A stretch of 31,174 nucleotides of DNA from CAYSAQ01 sp964429235 (lineage in GTDB: Bacteria; Margulisbacteria; Riflemargulisbacteria; GWF2-35-9; DYQY01), in the NCBI GenBank assembly GCA_964429235.1, contig CAYSAQ010000015.1:1-31174 (forward strand), in the 5' to 3' direction. Below the pieces are notes generated by a model. That model had not been told where the DNA came from. It searched no databases and worked only from the letters and a program-made list of their open reading frames with translations. Both the position numbers and the translations under genes were made by a program. Shown here piece after piece: positions 29,768 through 31,174 of this stretch (positions within the stretch are counted from its first letter, which is position 1; each line of letters starts with the position of its first letter).

Positions 29768-30066
29768 GTTTTGGTATAAGTAATAAAAGCTATGAGTTAA
29801 TTCTTAAAGCGTTAGCTGATACTCTAATCATTAAAGAAGCTATTATTTTTGGGTCTAGAGCTATTGGTAATTATAAGCCTGGTTCAGATATAGATATTGC
29901 CGTTAAGTTGGACTCAGGTGCTAAGAATCCTATTTTAGAAACTTTATTTAATCAAGAACTCCCAATTCCTTATAAAGTTGATGTTGTTTATTATAACGAT
30001 AATATAAGTCCGGAATTAAAAGAGCACATAGACTCACAAGGTATCTCAATTTATAAACGCCCATAG
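29764..30066 (+). CDS. MntA-like nucleotidyltransferase antitoxin (HI0073 family)
   Basis: A 100-aa MNT protein: IIFG30S31RAIGNYKPG-S41-D42-I-D44 is the GSX10DXD adenylyltransferase motif, with DVVYYND supplying the third acidic residue. In the HepT/MntA system this enzyme adds AMP units to the toxin tyrosine. It is short but complete for the family and ends YKRP just before the REP-like palindrome at 30070. Gene order (HEPN then MNT) is opposite to the neighbouring pair at 28536-29211. Confidence 0.85.
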   Translation: MSFGISNKSYELILKALADTLIIKEAIIFGSRAIGNYKPGSDIDIAVKLDSGAKNPILETLFNQELPIPYKVDVVYYNDNISPELKEHIDSQGISIYKRP

Positions 30067-30069
30067 ATT

Positions 30070-30119
30070 CCCGTCTTCAGTCTTCGCTTATAGCTTCGCC
30101 TAGATAAGTCACGGGAATG
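30070..30119 (+). repeat. REP-like palindrome interrupted by a 32-bp insertion (filled site)
   Basis: CCCGTCTTC (30070-30078), insert 30079-30110 containing CTTCGCTTATAGCTTCGCC, then ACGGGAATGAC. At 24598-24616 the same sequence is uninterrupted. The insert ends in TC, repeating the TC before it, as a 2-bp target duplication would. Confidence 0.75.
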
Positions 30120-30170
30120 ACTGTGTTTGTTTTTTTATTAATCCTTCCCTTCTCGTCAGGGCGTAGTAAG

Positions 30171-30201
30171 TCTTATTTATACGCCTATGGCGTAGGCTTA
30201 G
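30171..30201 (+). repeat. Second copy of the TTTATACGCCTATGGCG insert in another palindrome
   Basis: TAAGTCTTA, then TTTATACGCCTATGGCG, then TAGGCTTA. The arms TAAGTC/GGCTTA pair with one mismatch. The insert and its TA flank are identical to 26876-26896. Confidence 0.75.
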
Positions 30202-30292
30202 GAAGACAGGATACTTTTTTAAAGAAAGACTTTTATAGAATATATAGTATTTAGGTAAATAACTTTGTTTTGTAAATATACTGCGTTAATAT

Positions 30293-30321
30293 TTGACTTT
30301 GCAAAATATTAATGCTTAAAT
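30293..30321 (+). promoter_or_regulatory. Sigma70-like promoter, leaderless layout, for 30328-30594
   Basis: TTGACT (30293-30298), 17-bp spacer, TTAAAT (30316-30321), then 6 bases to ATG 30328. Confidence 0.6.
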
Positions 30322-30327
30322 TATTTT

Positions 30328-30594
30328 ATGGATAAACAAGTTTTAGAGTACATAGATAAAGTAGCTTACAAAGCTGCTAAATTAGTAAAAGAAGAGATTA
30401 ATGTGGCAGAGACAATCAATCAAGCCTCAAAGCATGCTGTGGGTTTATATATGGAGCAACAAAAACCAGTTTTAGATCTTTTAGTTAATAAAACAAGAGA
30501 ACATGACATGAAATTTGATGGAATAATAAACAGATTAGATAGCATTGAATCCAGATTGGCCATTCATCAATTGGCTATTAAAAGAGCTATCTAA
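30328..30594 (+). CDS. Small helical/coiled-coil protein of unknown function
   Basis: An 88-aa protein, MDKQVLEYIDKVAYKAAKLV..., charged and free of Cys and Trp. The last third (MKFDGIINRLDSIESRLAIH) has heptad spacing typical of a short coiled coil, and the segment before it (VGLYMEQQKPVLDLLVNKTR) is amphipathic. No enzyme motif or membrane segment is seen. It stands alone with its own leaderless-type promoter in an accessory region of toxin-antitoxin genes; a partner is not visible on either side. I do not recognise the family. Confidence 0.6.
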   Translation: MDKQVLEYIDKVAYKAAKLVKEEINVAETINQASKHAVGLYMEQQKPVLDLLVNKTREHDMKFDGIINRLDSIESRLAIHQLAIKRAI

Positions 30595-30670
30595 CTTTAT
30601 TTCAAAAATTCACCCATTAAAATTTCCCTTATTAAATTATTCCTAAAGGAATTATATTTTTTCATAATAT

Positions 30671-30968
30671 TTTTATTCTATAATTGTTTGACTGATATAC
30701 AGATATTTCAATAGTGTTGCAGCATTTTGCACAGGTTTGCCAGTCACCACTTATCTCCGTTCCCGCTTTCCATATTCTTGACATTGAGTAAAAATACTCA
30801 TAGGAATGAGTGAAATGTATAAGCGGAAAACCCTATCCTTGGACATTACTCTTAAAACCATTAAGAAAAATATCTCAATACTTCAAACGTCCTTAAATTC
30901 ACTTTATTTATACTTTTATATTTTTCATAATATTTTTAAGTTTTAATTTGTTTCTAAAGGAACTGTTT
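30671..30968 (+). repeat. 299-bp repeat, copy 2
   Basis: Near-identical to 24629-24927. Differences cluster around the embedded ACCATTAAGAA unit and the T-rich run after it; the 150-bp core is unchanged. Confidence 0.8.
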
Positions 30969-31119
30969 TATAGCTCCACTTAGTGAAGAATGAGCTTAGT
31001 GGCTATCCTCTGAGCAAAGCGAAGAAATAGCACTCTTATAAGAAAAAGAAATTATTAATAAGGGTTCCTTGTCTTAGGTGTGTTGATTGAGAGGTTTCCC
31101 CATTCTCTTGTCAGTCATG

Positions 31120-31148
31120 TTGCAATTAAATAACAATAATGTTAATAT
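31120..31148 (+). promoter_or_regulatory. Sigma70-like promoter, leaderless layout, for the gene starting at 31155
   Basis: TTGCAA (31120-31125), 17-bp spacer, TAATAT (31143-31148), then 6 bases to ATG 31155. Confidence 0.6.
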
Positions 31149-31154
31149 ATTGCA

Positions 31155-31174
31155 ATGAAGTTCGAAGATTTGCT
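31155..31174 (+). CDS. Start of a gene cut by the window end
   Basis: ATG at 31155 reads MKFEDL before the window ends. The start is supported only by the promoter spacing (-10 box 6 bases upstream) that recurs throughout this region. MKFEDLL is a common beginning for AbiEi-like regulators, but six codons cannot decide this. Confidence 0.45.

Larger units (their letters stand above)
30067..30327 (+). other. 261-bp spacer with two filled palindromic sites and a promoter
   Basis: No gene. It carries the interrupted REP-like palindrome (30070-30119), CCTTCCCTTCTCGTCAGG (shared motif with 20165 and 22082), the second TTTATACGCCTATGGCG insert (about 30176-30192), and the promoter at 30293-30321. 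Confidence 0.65.
30595..31154 (+). other. 560-bp repeat-built spacer
   Basis: No gene is supported. It begins with CACCCATTAAAATTTC (30611 on, shared with 26711), contains the second 299-bp repeat (30671-30968) with ACCATTAAGAA copy F, then CTCCACTTAGTGAAGAATGA (about 30975-30994, shared with 18517), AAAGAAATTATTAATAAGGG (about 31046-31065, shared with 26746), and ends with the promoter of the next gene. Confidence 0.65.

Noticed and set aside
24629..30968. Classical insertion sequence or MITE with terminal inverted repeats
   Set aside because: The 299-bp repeat has no matching inverted ends or clear target duplications, and no transposase gene is present anywhere in the window.
24553..31154. 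Integron attC sites in the spacers
   Set aside because: No paired GTTRRRY/RYYYAAC core sites with the expected spacing could be found, and no integrase is in the window.
1..31174. tRNA or rRNA genes
   Set aside because: No cloverleaf-like GC-rich stretch with a CCA end or conserved rRNA sequence was noticed; the IVP-type fragment at the left edge does not by itself imply a 23S rRNA gene.

Overview
This is bacterial DNA, very AT-rich (roughly 30% GC by eye). Every convincing gene lies on the + strand. Promoters are classical sigma70-like (TTGACT-17-TATAAT type) rather than the Bacteroidetes type. Genes inside operons carry Shine-Dalgarno sequences, while several stand-alone genes look leaderless. 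The mix of a carbohydrate-antigen cluster, AlbA_2/GHKL proteins, ORF6N, AbiE and HEPN/MNT genes and a dense load of small palindromic repeats suggests an uncultured or candidate-phylum type bacterium. I cannot name the taxon.

Layout. (1) 1-3876: the tail of a four-helix-bundle (IVP-type) protein, then two paralogous AlbA_2 plus GHKL-ATPase regulators, each with four copies of a 12-bp in-frame repeat and each followed by the same decayed 5' fragment of a bi-domain oxidoreductase gene. Two paralogous excisionase-like HTH genes bracket this block. (2) 3878-18471: a surface polysaccharide (O-antigen/capsule type) operon. It holds an fdtA/fdtC/fdtB-like set for a dTDP-3-acetamido-3,6-dideoxyhexose, an acyltransferase, a Wzx-type flippase, four glycosyltransferases, a methyltransferase, an asparagine-synthase-like amidotransferase, a probable Wzy polymerase and a short Wzz-like protein. 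Between them sit broken or chimeric genes (8637-9233, 10386-10888, 11094-11693), so the cluster has been rearranged by deletion. (3) 19055-24552: a further GT4 glycosyltransferase, an AbiEi/AbiEii toxin-antitoxin pair inserted in the cluster, then a nucleotide-sugar 6-dehydrogenase and a uronate 4-epimerase that probably make a UDP-hexuronic acid. (4) 24553-31174: a defence/toxin-antitoxin region of single genes or gene pairs: AAA/DUF4143 ATPase, ORF6N-PLD-like protein, MNT-HEPN pair, HepT-MntA-type pair, a small coiled-coil protein and the start of one more gene. These are separated by 150-950 bp spacers built almost wholly from dispersed repeats.

How it fits together: region 2 and the 3' part of region 3 supply activated sugars, transferases, export and polymerisation for one surface glycan. 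Regions 1 and 4 are accessory. The most unusual signals are (a) tiny palindromic elements that sit inside other palindromes, for which the window itself holds empty and filled sites, one apparently extending a protein; (b) a recurrent -35/-10/ATG layout that predicts leaderless mRNAs for about eight genes; and (c) a 299-bp repeat with a conserved core that can form mutually exclusive hairpins. All identifications were made by eye from sequence motifs; no database search was run.
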